Shown: positions 21,988 through 32,996 of the stretch, piece after piece | Position numbering within the stretch: the stretch's first letter is position 1 | How the letters are laid out: every line of letters starts with the position of its first letter | Source: Eucommia ulmoides | Lineage: Eukaryota > Streptophyta > Magnoliopsida > Garryales > Eucommiaceae | Assembly: GCA_016647705.1 (NCBI GenBank) | Contig: CM028340.1 | Location: 14,027,001 to 14,091,000, forward strand | Direction of reading: 5' to 3' | Length of the DNA stretch: 64,000 nt | Notes under the pieces: generated by a model | The model's input: only the letters and a program-made list of their open reading frames with translations | What the model was told of the DNA's origin: nothing | Database searches by the model: none | Translations under genes and position numbers: made by a program

Positions 21988-23463
21988 TGGTAGGGCGTAA
22001 AATACACCACTACTTACTCTCGCTAGTATACGAGGTCTAAGTTTTAATATAGTGGATCTTGAAGATCGAATATCGTTCCCACAGAGAAAAAGTATGAATA
22101 ATTGAATACCGCAATTTACGTAGTCTCATATTATCCTGACGATTAAAAACATGATTTAAAATTAAACTAAGCTAAGCTACAATTAGTGGGTTAATCTTAA
22201 CTAAGTTGATTAACTAGGGATTGATTTTGTTCACTTAATACATGTTTGATTTCGTTTAGTTAACAATAACGGAGTTTAGGTATCCGACAATCTCGGTTCG
22301 TAAACTCCTCCGCCACCTCTTCTGAGTGTAAGACGAGGGAATACGCGACTTCGTGTCGACGAAGAGGTCTCTCTCAATGTCTTAACGAATCTAGGCAACG
22401 TGAGTCTTGACGCAACGTCATCGATTGCACACTAACTAACGTCCTCCCGGGTCGTTAGGTCGTAACGATGTGTTTACCGTAGTCCAAATCCAGGGCTACC
22501 TCTCCTGAGTGTCAAACCCTAGTTTCTCAATCCAACCCTAATACCATTACAAGCATACTAAGATCGTCATCAAATGATAAACACAATCGGACTTAAAAGT
22601 AACAACCGTTAAAGAAACATATATTAAACCAAACGAGTATTTACACAACTACATCTTTCCCTAACTAATCTTTAATTAAACTAACATGTTCTTAGCCAAT
22701 ACAACATTAAATCAAGAGGAGATCATCAATATCAACAATAAGCATTATGTACAAAGATGGAAACAAGGGAAGAGAGATCAAATCTCAAAGTGGAGTAGTC
22801 CACTTTCGCCAAAGAATAATCCTCCCGATCTTCCTCTTCTCCATTGATGAACTTCCTCTTCTAGCACTTCAAGGATTGGCCAAGAACACTCTTTAAAACT
22901 AATCTAATCTAATTACTAAATTATCTAAACCTAACTAAGGTGGAAGGAGCTCTCAAAACATCATTCGGTTCCTCTCTAGGGTCTTCTAGCCTTTTAACAA
23001 TTAGGGGAGAAAGGGGTTAAAAGAAGGTTTGGAAAAATATCTTCAAAATATCTGAAAACAAATATTTCTGCGCAGAGTGTCACCGCCTAGGCGGTGGTTT
23101 ACCGCTTAGGCGGTAGTTTAAGTTGGTTAAGCCTCTGTCGGATCTTCGCCTAGGCGGTGGTTTCTCAGTCTAGGCGGTGGCTGCTAGCACAACATTCTGA
23201 CGTTTTCTCGCCTAGGCGATGGTTTAGCACTTTAGCACTCCAACATTCTGCCTTTTTTCCGCTTAGGTGGTGGTCTTCATTCATCGAAACCCTGTTTTTC
23301 ATATTTTGTTCACCGTTTCTCCACCGTTTTCACTTGTTTATCGCCCTTTAACGTCCCTTCACCTGTTTTACACTAAAACAAACTAAAACACAATTAAATA
23401 TAACTAATACGCTTGAAAACTAATAAATTCAGTTTCGAAATAGATAGGTTTTCACACCTATCA
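21988..23463 (-). mobile_element. Family P solo LTR, copy P4, nested in P3
   Basis: 1476 bp from TGGTAGGGCG to CACACCTATCA, flanked by the exact duplication CCGGG (21983-21987 and 23464-23468). Removing it restores the P3 sequence GACCGGGTTATAGAATCG that is intact in P2 and P6. Its palindromic array (23081-23275) is of the CCTAGG-centred type. It belongs to a subfamily with TATCGTTCCCACAGAGA in place of TATCGTATCCACAGGGA, shared with P8. Confidence 0.88.
23081..23275. repeat. CCTAGG-centred palindrome array in P4
   Basis: Perfect CACCGCCTAGGCGGTG at 23081-23096, then ACCGCTTAGGCGGT, TCGCCTAGGCGGTGG, TCTAGGCGGTGG, TCGCCTAGGCGATGG and CCGCTTAGGTGGTGG at spacings of about 20-50 bp. The array lies in U3. 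Confidence 0.8.
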
Positions 23464-24017
23464 CCGGGTTATAGAATCGTGGCGTTTGTTTACCCTAATC
23501 CGAATCCAGGGTTTGTCAAAAATCCCGTATTCTCCATTTATCAATCCAAGCATAATAAACAAATAATACAATAAACACAATCAAACTATGAAGAACAAAC
23601 ATAAACGCAACACCGAAATCATCCAAACAAACATATTTATAAATATACCGTTAATCCCTACTACAATCCATATTTAACTCGTGATCATAACCATATAAAC
23701 AATAAAATTGAGCTAAACATGCTCACATGATCCTAAGATAAAGAAATAAGGAAAAACAATCGAATAACTTAGCCTCGTCCGAAGATAAATCGCAAGAACG
23801 CTCAACGATCGATTCGCCGTCTTCTCCACTTCGGGATGTGAGATCCACCTGTAAAACACCTAAATATACCCTTAGATATATTCTAAGGGGCACCAAAAAT
23901 CAAGAGAGGCCGAAAAAGGGGGAGGAGAGGGGTATTTATAGGCAAAAGATCTCAAAATATCTAATAAATATCAAGGCTGTGCAGAGGGTTTTTCGGTTAA
24001 CTTTCTGCTGTTTTTCA

Positions 24018-24400
24018 GCCTAGGCGGTGGAATTTTCGCCTAGGCGAAGTTACTGCAGGTTTGCATTTTATTTTGATTGTAACTTATTCATCCGAACTCC
24101 GATTGAGGTAATTAAAAAACCTATGGAAAGACAAGAAAAAGATATACAACTTCCATATTTTGAGTGTTTCCAAAATCGGATTGTATCGTAGTCCAAAATA
24201 GCCTTAAAGTTACAACACCTGTACTGGCTTTGCAGGTTTGGTGACCGCCTAGGCGAAGAAGTAGGCGGCAGACTTGGAAATATTTCTGCTGGGGTTTCGG
24301 CCTAGGCGAAGGAATTTTTCGCCTAGGCGGTGGGCTGTTAGTAGCCTTTTATCATTCTCAGCATCTTCACTGCCTAGGCGGAGGTCTGGACGCATAGGTG
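24018..24400. repeat. CCTAGG-centred palindrome array in P3
   Basis: Units GCCTAGGCGGTGG (24018), CGCCTAGGCGAAG (24035), ACCGCCTAGGCGAAG (24243), GGCCTAGGCGAAG (24299), CGCCTAGGCGGTGG (24320) and TGCCTAGGCGGAGG (24371). Half of them have lost one arm, so this is an older array than that in P4. Confidence 0.75.
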
Positions 24401-24835
24401 GTGGGCTTTCTTCATATTTTTGTCTTCTTACTTGTTTATCCACCGTAAGTTCGACTCGCCTTCGGTTCGATCTCATCGTTGTCACTCCAGTTTTCTATCT
24501 TTTTGCCCCACACACCTGATTTAATACAAAAAGATAAAAACTAATTACAACATATTAAAATACTATATAAACGCTCGAAAACCAACTTAATTCGGTTTAA
24601 AAATACGTAGGTAGATCACACCTATCAATCGTCAATCTTTTGAGTTCTTGCTCTAAGAACTTCAAGCACCTTCCTGGATTGGATTTCTGTACAATAAAAT
24701 GTTATTTGAGAAATATACTTGAGAGGCCTAGGACCCAAGAGAGTTGCTCTAGTTTAGGGAGAGAAACTAGACATTCAACACTTGAAAAAAAAAAAAGAGA
24801 AAATGGCCCTTGTATTTATAGGCCCTGTAATACCC

Positions 24836-26707
24836 CAAAATATTAATATCTTTAAAAATATTATTTTATATAAATTTAATATTTTTGGGACTGTTTTATA
24901 AATTTATGATATAAATAATATTTGATAATTTTTGGAGGTTAAATGGTACTTTTAAATTGATTTTAGAAGTTTTGGGCCTATTATGTTATTTAAAATTTAT
25001 TTTTAATAGTTTTGGAGAATAATTAGTATTTTTTTTATTTCAAGAGGGTAATTAATATGATATTTTATGTTATGACTCACCAAATGAATTGATGAATCAT
25101 AACGATACATGTTAATATAATAATAATAATAATAATAAATGATAAAGATCATCAGAAGAATTCGATTGACATGAATATTAAGTTCAATTGCAGTTTAGAA
25201 AAAAAGGGAAAAAAAACTGTTGTGATGTCCACATATTAACAAAGAACAACACTACTTAATGACACATATATATATATATATATATATGTTATAATAAAAA
25301 TGATAAGTTTTCGTTATCCATATATATTTCGGTTCATTTCGGAAGATTTCGCTCCATTTTTCGTGATATTTCAGTTCGAATTTTTGGCTCAGATTTTAGG
25401 TAGAATTTCTGACACTTTTAATATATGTATTTAATTTCTTCATTGTGAGATGTATATTATTACTGTCGGTGAATTTACCGTTGTTAGTTCGCATGAAATA
25501 ATTATGATTATGTGAAAATCATGCCAAGGTGTTTATTTATCGCATTAATTAAATGCACATATTAGAGGGGTTGGAGTTCTACTGAGTGTTGGCTCACAAC
25601 CCCATAGTTTTGATTGTAGGACCGGTGGAAGCAAAACGACGACAGAATTTTTAATAGAATTTCTATTTGTAATAACTGTAGTTAATATTTACTATTTGAA
25701 AAATTGAATCGATGTATTCGATAAATATAATTGGTTGCCGAAACGTTGTAAAAATTATCGGATTTTATAAAACAAAATATTGGTCGCATGGTGTTAGTGT
25801 TAATTCTCCGAGGGGAGAAATTGCGTGACGATGATTAGCGTTATTCAACAATAAATTATTTTGTTCCTAATAATTATTAATGTACTAATTATCACCCGTT
25901 ACTTTATTAACAATAGATAAGGAATGAACTAATAATAATTATTAGCGTTAATAAGGGGGATATTGAGTATTATCATCGTGGCTATTAACAATATCCACTT
26001 ATCTAAAATAAAAGGCTTTGGTTTAGTGAGACCTATTTGGAAAAAAAATCAAAATTAAAGGAATCAAAACCAAAGGATAAAAATCAATCACATTACTAAA
26101 TATTAACCAATAAATTTTAGTTAGTATACTAAAATATATATAAAAATAATAAATTATAATCGCGTGGCCACCTTGGAATAAAAATAAATAAATAAATAAA
26201 TAATAATGTTGTTTAATTATCAAAAACTGTTCCTTAATAATAAAATTGAATTGTGCCACCCAAGGGGGATTTTTAATTGAATTTCTATCTAAATTGTAGT
26301 ATTTGTATTTATTAGTTACTGTCGTAAAATTGAATCGATAAATTGAGTATAATTATTGTCGTCGTATGTTAAAATTTAAATCGATAATCATAATTGATAC
26401 CGTAATTGTATATTAAATTACAAATTTAAACGTTGGTGTAAAATTGACCGGCGCCAGGAATTTATTTGGGTATTTAAAAATAATGCGGCAACATGAATTT
26501 CAGTTGAATTTCTAATTAATTTGTAATTGTTGAATTTATTATTTACCGGCGTAAAAATTGAATAAATAAATTTGATATTTGTGATTGTCGCTATTGTTTG
26601 AAAAATTTATCGGATTTTATAGAATGAAAATTCGATCAATCGATTTTAGAGTTAATTTCTCCAAGGGGAGAAACCGCGTGCCGGCCCTGGGAAACTGAGT
26701 TGTTACA
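24836..26707 (+). mobile_element. 5' LTR of element N
   Basis: Starts TGTAATACCCCAAAATATT and ends CTGAGTTGTTACA. It shares long near-identical stretches with 31209-32876: about nine differences in 150 bp compared at 26020-26175. It holds a (TAA)n tract near 25120 and (AT)n at 25266-25287. It is about 200 bp longer than its partner. Confidence 0.8.
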
Positions 26708-26709
26708 GG

Positions 26710-26724
26710 TGGTATCAAAGCTGG
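26710..26724 (+). promoter_or_regulatory. Primer-binding site of element N
   Basis: GTGGTATCAAAGCTGG follows the 5' LTR after two bases. It is close to TGGTATCAGAGC, complementary to initiator tRNA-Met. Confidence 0.6.
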
Positions 26725-27591
26725 TTTGCGACAATCCGAGGCTTGGGTTATGGTACCCATTATTCATAATAAATTGTTTAATATGTAAAAATAATAATTT
26801 TAGTAGAAATCGCAAAATAAAAGTGAAAAAAAAAATGATGAAAAAAAAAACGCTGAAAGTAAAAATCGCCAAAGAAAAAAAAAAAAAAAAAGTGGCGTTT
26901 GGTTGATGTTATTGTTTCCATTCTTTTTATATTTTGAAAAATTCTATTTTGGCCCCTAAATTATGGGTGATTGTTTATGTGGACCATTTTGGTTTGCTAA
27001 ATTGCACATTTTGATCCCTACAGTTTCAATTTAAATTTATTAACATCTTATGTGGCATTTGATTTATGTTTTAGTTAGCTAAATTGCACATGTTGATCCC
27101 TATAGTTTCAAATTGTACATTTGGTTTCATTTTGGTTGTTTAGGATCATTTTGTATTTTTGGACATTTTGTGCTAACTTGAAGTTTGACTAAAATCACAC
27201 ATTTGGGTCTTTATAGTTTGAATTTGATCATATTAAATTGTTAGTGTTAAAATTGACTTGACAAATTAAGACTTGATATTAAGTTATCCTTTGTGATATT
27301 TGTATAAACCGTTCTTGTTGTAAAATTTATGCGATTAAGTGATAAATTCTCGGATTCTTATAAATGAAATATTGGGCATTTGATTTGGTATTAATATGTG
27401 ATAGTGGACAAATTCTTAATATGTGGTTGTGGATCAAAATATTAATATCTGGCGGTGGGGTTAATAACATATATATGTATTGACGTTTCCATTATGTTTT
27501 TTCGGTGATTGGACACTTTGTGCCAATTTGTGTTATTACCATTATTTCTCTTTCTTCTCTACCATTTTAATTTGAACCTATTAACATCTTA
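26725..27591 (+). other. Internal region of element N, left part
   Basis: Non-coding. It contains a long adenine-rich purine run (26819-26891). It also has two copies of CTAAATTGCACAT.TTGATCCCTA.AGTTTCAA (26996 and 27078), about 82 bp apart. No gag-like sequence was seen. Confidence 0.5.
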
Positions 27592-28329
27592 TGTCACACC
27601 CCACCCCGGACACCCGTCACCGTGGGGCCGGCGTGACGTCGACACGACATCATCTTAAAGTCAAACCAACTAGCAAACGACAAAGTGCATACATAAATAT
27701 ACAACCACAAATTTTGACCATATACATTCTCTCTAACTGGGGACACACCCGTCCCTGAATTACAATAACAACAAAAGTATAACAACAATGAAGCTCTCAC
27801 AAGTTCACCTCAGACAGCTCCTCCCAAAATACTACCATACTACACCATCGCCGGACTCTACCTAGTGCCAGTAGGGGACCGACTCCTAGCTGCTGTACCT
27901 GCGAGTGTACTGCCTTCTTAATAAAAATATTTTTAAAATAATAATACATTCTGAATAATACCACATTTAAATGGATCAAGAATAAGTATACAAACATCAC
28001 ATATCTAATAAAAATCACCATAATATAAGCAGTGAAAGTAAATCAATAAAAATAAGTTATATTCAACCCATCCAGTATAAAATAATACCAATCACCATAA
28101 TAAATAATAAATCACCTAATATAAATAAAACACCACATCTCGAAACGCCACTCCACCACATCACATCACACCACACCACACCACATCACGTCACATCATA
28201 CCACACCACATCGCATCACACCACATCACTACCATATCACACCCTGGCTAGCCATGTGATCGTTTTAACCTCACGATCGGGAGTTGCAACGGTACTGTAA
28301 CATCCGTAGGAATGCCTTCCTACGAAATA

Positions 28330-28550
28330 TCCACACCCCTTTTCGGGAGAAATATAATCCACACCCATTACGGGGAGAACTATTCACATCCCATGGGAAG
28401 AAATCCACACCCTTTCCGGGGAGAAATAATCCACATTCCTTACGGGGAGAAAACTATGGCATCGTCTAAATCAACAATATCGTCAAAAATCCACACTCCT
28501 TACGGGGATAATATAATCCACACCCCTTACGAGGAGAAATCCATAACATC
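28330..28550. repeat. Minisatellite of about 28 bp in M2
   Basis: Tandem units built from ATCCACACCCCTTACGGGGA and GAAATA occur about seven times with slight length changes. Each unit contains the inverted repeat CCCCTTACGGGG. The array occupies the same site as the arrays in M1, M3 and M4. Confidence 0.75.
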
Positions 28551-28866
28551 ATCATCAAACCACAAATCTATAACAATTGTCTAATCAATATCGTTAATCC
28601 ACATCGTTAAATCACAAATCTCAACCTTTATTTCCAAAACCGATTTAATTCAAAAATCAAGTTTTTCACTTTCATCTAAAAATCCACTGATTTTCAACAA
28701 AAACCATTTCTCCACTCTCTTTTAAAACCACCGAATCCAACAAATCATTTTTAATCTTTCTTTTTAAAACCAGCATAATTCAACGAAAATCCATTTTACC
28801 AACTCACCCAAAAACCTACTTGATCCACATAATTTTAAAACCATCTAGTTTAAGTAAAACTATTTT

Positions 28867-28869
28867 ACA

Positions 28870-28906
<37 letters not shown>
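28867..28906. repeat. (AT)n microsatellite in M2
   Basis: About 19-20 uninterrupted TA units within solo LTR M2. Confidence 0.9.
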
Positions 28907-28910
<4 letters not shown>

Positions 28911-30087
28911 TGGCAAGAAGACAGTACACTCACCTGATAATCCGCTCTCAGAAGCTCCACCGACTATCCGCTACTAATCCTCCGGTAAATGTGAAACTAT
29001 TTGTGACAGAGCCTAAATTAATATTATAGAGAAAATAACATAATCGTGCAATGCAAGCCCTACGTTCATTAATGTCCCATTCCCCACATTTTTTTTATAA
29101 CAATTATTATTCGGTAAATTTCATTCCGTTAAAAATTACTGCATAAAATTTAGTAATACGAATGGTTCCAAATTTATTAGTCCGGTTAAAATATTTCGAT
29201 GCTAGAATTTAATTTAATAAACTAAAATAAACTTAACGAAAAACGTTACCCGTTCCGAATTGTTCGCGGGCCGCGAGATGGATTTTGGATTTTATTGGTG
29301 TTGTTTATGTAATTTTTTTTTTTTTTTTCTTTTTCTTCTTTCTTTCTTTTCCCTACTTCTTCTTCCCATTTCTGCGTTTGGTTCCGTCCCGCTTCAAACA
29401 CCGACGAAGAGATCTCACCACTGGTCAAATCTCGCCACCCCACCATCTCTCTCTCTCTGAAAACCTTTTATCGGTTATCAACACACACACCCACAGCAGC
29501 AGAACAGAGCACCCACATACATGCACACCGTCGGATGAATAGGACACGCACGCACACTCGTCGGAGGGATAACGACGATTACACCCACACCCATGCAACA
29601 TTGACGATACCCCCCCACACACATTAGTTGCAACGACACACACTCAATCATCGACAACTGATGATCGACGACCGAACAGAAACACTCACCGTCGGCACTG
29701 AACGGACCTTCTCCTCTTACTCTCTTTCCTATTTCGTTTCAGCCACCCAACAACGACAAACCCACAAGATCACCGATCACACACCCTGCCGGATGACCGC
29801 AACAATCACCTCCACTATCACCTTCCCCTAAACGACGGTAACACGCACACAGCTACATACACACACACACCATCGGACAAAAACAGAGCACACACACACA
29901 TGGCACTGGTTATATACACATCGTCAATGGAACACACCCCCACATGCGATCAACACGCCTACTCACAGCAGTGCACACAAAACACACGACCAAACGACGG
30001 ACAACCGAAACCCACGATGATCACCAACTACTCTTTCTTTCTAGACTTCTCTAGATTTCTCTTTTGATCTTTTTCCTTGAAACGCAC

Positions 30088-30090
<3 letters not shown>

Positions 30091-30154
<64 letters not shown>
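30091..30154. repeat. (AT)n microsatellite in M2 U3
   Basis: About 32 uninterrupted TA units. The matching position in M3 (59483-59534), M4 (51331-51357) and M1 (20971) also carries TA repeats of differing length. Confidence 0.9.
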
Positions 30155-30159
<5 letters not shown>

Positions 30160-30447
30160 TAAAACTTTTTGTTTAGTTACTCTTTCGTCCCCCTAATTCT
30201 TAAAATCCTCTTTTTAGTCCAATATCAACTTCTTTAAAAGCTCTAAAATTGAAATATCACCCCTTTTAAGTTTCAATTTAAAAAGTTAAATGCCAATTTT
30301 AGATAGAATGTTTTCCTGAATTTTCAATTTGACCCCTAAACTTTTTAATTTGAATTTTTAATGGACTCAAATTCCCCCGAATTTTTCCAATTACTCTAAA
30401 ATGAAACTAAAATGACGTACGTACTACGATTGAGGTCTTACATCTTA

Positions 30448-31208
30448 GATGGAGGTTGATTAATGTAACTTATCAATAATAAGTTAAATAAGCCTGGGTG
30501 AGTGCCGTGTTAGCCGTGGACCATAGGAATTTTTGCTAAATTGAAAATATTAAGGAGTGTACTATCTTCAATATAAATTTATTACTAAAGTTGAATTGTG
30601 TTTGATGTTATTAAAAAGTTTACGAGATTATTAAAATTTAAATGTGGATATTGAGATTGATTATTCTCACGGGAGAGTCCACAAAGAATTGGGTTATCTG
30701 TTGGATGAGATGATAGCTATGAAATGTTGGCTTAAATGTTGGGTGGATTTGATAAATGTTCGCTATGAGATATGACAGTGGACTTGAAAAGTCATGCCAA
30801 GTGGAAAAATTATTAAGGTTGTAGACCTGTTGGAAATGAGATAGACCCAATCCAGTGAGACTATCGTGATATTTTAAAGATATATTGTTATTTATTGCTA
30901 TTTTTATCAGAGTAACGATGTAGAAGAATTTAGGAACATAAGATTCTTTAACAGTTGGTTGTTTGTACTAGGTGTTACCGACCAAAGTGCACCCTATTTG
31001 TCGGTTATTGGATACAATGTGGGCCACTGAGAATGAAAATGTTGCGATGTGTGAAAGTGATTTGACGGTTAAGAATTATGGATGGCTTTTGATTATGGGA
31101 CCCTACATAGAGAACAATTGTTCTAGAATCGAGTGCGACTAACATGACCGTGCGAAACTATTCTTAGTTATTATTATTTTGAACGAAATTTATTTAAGGG
31201 GGGTAGAT
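30448..31208 (+). other. Internal region of element N, right part, with polypurine tract
   Basis: Mostly AT-rich, non-coding DNA ending in TTTAAGGGGGGTAGAT just before the 3' LTR. A 70-residue minus-strand frame at 30638-30850 has no family resemblance. No integrase or reverse transcriptase motif was seen in either strand. Confidence 0.45.
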
Positions 31209-31500
31209 TGTAATACCCCTAAAAATCAATATCTTTAAAAATATTATTTTATATTAGTTTAATATTTTTGGGACTGTTTTATAAATTTATGGTATAAGTA
31301 ATATTTGATAATTTTCGGAGGTTAAATGGTACTTTTGAATTGATTTTAGAAGTTTTGGGCCTATTATGTTTTTTAAAATTTATTTTTAAGAGTTTTGGGG
31401 TATAATTAATATTTTTTTTTTATTTCAATAGGGTAATTAATATAATTTTTTTATGTTATGACACATCAAATGAATTGATGAGTCATAACGATACGTGTTA

Positions 31501-31561
<61 letters not shown>

Positions 31562-32876
31562 CAGAAGAAGAATTCGATTTATATGAATATTAAGTTCAGC
31601 TGCAATTTAGAAAAAAAAGGGAAAAAAAACTATTGTGATATCCACATATTAACAAAGAACAACACTACTTAATGTCACATGTATATATGTGTTATAATTA
31701 AAATGATAAGTATTCTTTATGCATATATATTTTGATTCATTTAAGAAGATTTTGCTCCATTTTTCGTGATATTTCAGTTTGGATTTTTGGCTCAGATTTC
31801 AGGTAGAATTTTTAACTAATTTAATATATGTATTTAATTTCTTCATTGTGAGATATATATTATTTTTGTTAGTGAATTTAATGTTGTTAGTTCGTATGAA
31901 ATAATTATGATTATGTAAAAATTATGCCAATGTGTTTATTTATCGCATTAATTAAATACACGTATTAGAGGGGTTGGAGTTCTACTGAGCGTCGGGTCAT
32001 AACCCCACAGTTTTGATTGCAGGGCAGGTGGGAACGAAACGACGACAAAAATTTTAATAGAATTTCTATTTGTAATAATTGTAGTTAATATTTACTATTT
32101 GAAAAATTGAATCGATGTATTCGATAAATATAATTGGTTTCCAAAGCGTTGTAAAACTTATCGAATTTTATAAAACAAAATATTGGTCGCACGGTGTTAG
32201 CGTTAATTCTCTGAGGGGAGAAACTGCATGACGATGATTAGCATTAATTCAACAATAAATTATTTTGTTTCTAATAATTAGTAATGTACTAATTATCAAC
32301 TGTTACTTCATTAACAAAAGATAAGGAATGAACTAATAATAATTATTAGCGTTAATAAGGTGGATATTGGGTATTATCATCATGGCTATTAACAATATCC
32401 ACTTATCTAAAATAAAAGGTTCTGGTTTAGTGAGACCTGTTTGGAAAAAAAATCAAAATTAAAGGAATCAAAACCAAAGGATAAAAATCAATCACATTAC
32501 TAAATATTAACCAATAAATTTTAGTTAGTATACTAAAATATATATTAAAACAATAAATTATAATCACGTGGAGGCCCTAGAATAAAATAAATAAATAAAT
32601 AATAATGTTGTTTAATTATCAAAAACTGTTCCTTAATAATAAAATTGAATTGTGCCGCACAATGGGGATTTTTAATTGAATTTCTATCTAAATTGTAATA
32701 TTTGTGTTTATTAGTTACTATCGTAAAATTGAATCGATAAATTGAGTATAATTATTGTTATCGTATTATAAAATTTATCAAATTTTATAAAATGAAATTT
32801 CAGTCAATTGGTTTTAGTATTAATTTCTCCTTAGGGAGAAACCGTAGTGGCGACCCTAGGAAATCGAGCTGTTACA
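31209..32876 (+). mobile_element. 3' LTR of element N
   Basis: Starts TGTAATACCCCTAAAAATC after the polypurine tract and ends CGAGCTGTTACA. It matches the 5' LTR apart from scattered differences and a few length changes. Its (TAA)n tract at 31501-31560 is expanded to about 20 units. Confidence 0.8.
31501..31560. repeat. (TAA)n microsatellite in element N 3' LTR
   Basis: About 20 TAA units; the partner LTR has only about six at the same place (near 25120). Confidence 0.9.
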
Positions 32877-32996
32877 GGCCTGGGGGCCTGCACATTGGCC
32901 ATTGCGCAGGCCATTCCAGGTTGTTCTTTAGGGGGTGTTTGTCTTAGGGGACTAGATATCTTTCATTGGTCATATTTTGGGAACGAATTTGGGATG

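Larger units (their letters stand above)
21293..24627 (-). mobile_element. Family P solo LTR, copy P3, containing P4
   Basis: Outer P copy, flanked by the exact duplication ATCGT (21288-21292 and 24628-24632). It consists of 21293-21987 and 23464/23469-24627, with P4 inserted. Its left terminus differs from the family consensus; the right end is CACACCTATCA. A TATA box (CTATAAATACC, minus) is at 23931-23942, and CCTAGG-centred palindromes are at 24018-24400. The U5 CTCCCGAGTGTAA segment is doubled (21657 and about 21855). Confidence 0.8.
27592..30442 (-). mobile_element. Family M solo LTR, copy M2
   Basis: 2851 bp from TGTCACACCCC to GAGGTCTTACA, flanked by the exact duplication TCTTA (27587-27591 and 30443-30447). 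It has the GATCGTTTTAACCTCACGATC block at 28259, a minisatellite of about 28 bp (28330-28550), (AT)n at 28867-28906, a pyrimidine run at 29312-29370, a CA-rich stretch (29480-29990) and a second (AT)n at 30091-30154. It is non-coding and sits inside element N. Confidence 0.85.
24836..32876 (+). mobile_element. Element N, gene-less two-LTR retrotransposon containing M2
   Basis: LTR-internal-LTR structure: 5' LTR 24836-26707 (1872 bp), primer site at 26710, internal DNA 26708-27591 and 30443-31208, polypurine tract AAGGGGGGTAGAT (31196-31208), and 3' LTR 31209-32876 (1668 bp). Flanks are GGCCC (24831-24835) and GGCCT (32877-32881). The internal part is only about 1.65 kb once M2 is set aside, and no gag or pol motif was recognised. 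It is therefore either a non-autonomous LARD-like element or an eroded one. LTR ends TGTAATACCCC and ..TTACA with a tRNA-Met primer site resemble plant chromoviruses, but that is inference. Confidence 0.75.

Noticed and set aside
23081-23275. Short palindromic repeats with spacers resembling a CRISPR array
   Set aside because: Spacing is irregular, units vary, there are no cas genes, and the context is a plant LTR U3.
26722-26906. Lysine-rich small protein (68 residues)
   Set aside because: It results from a long adenine-rich purine run in the internal region of element N.
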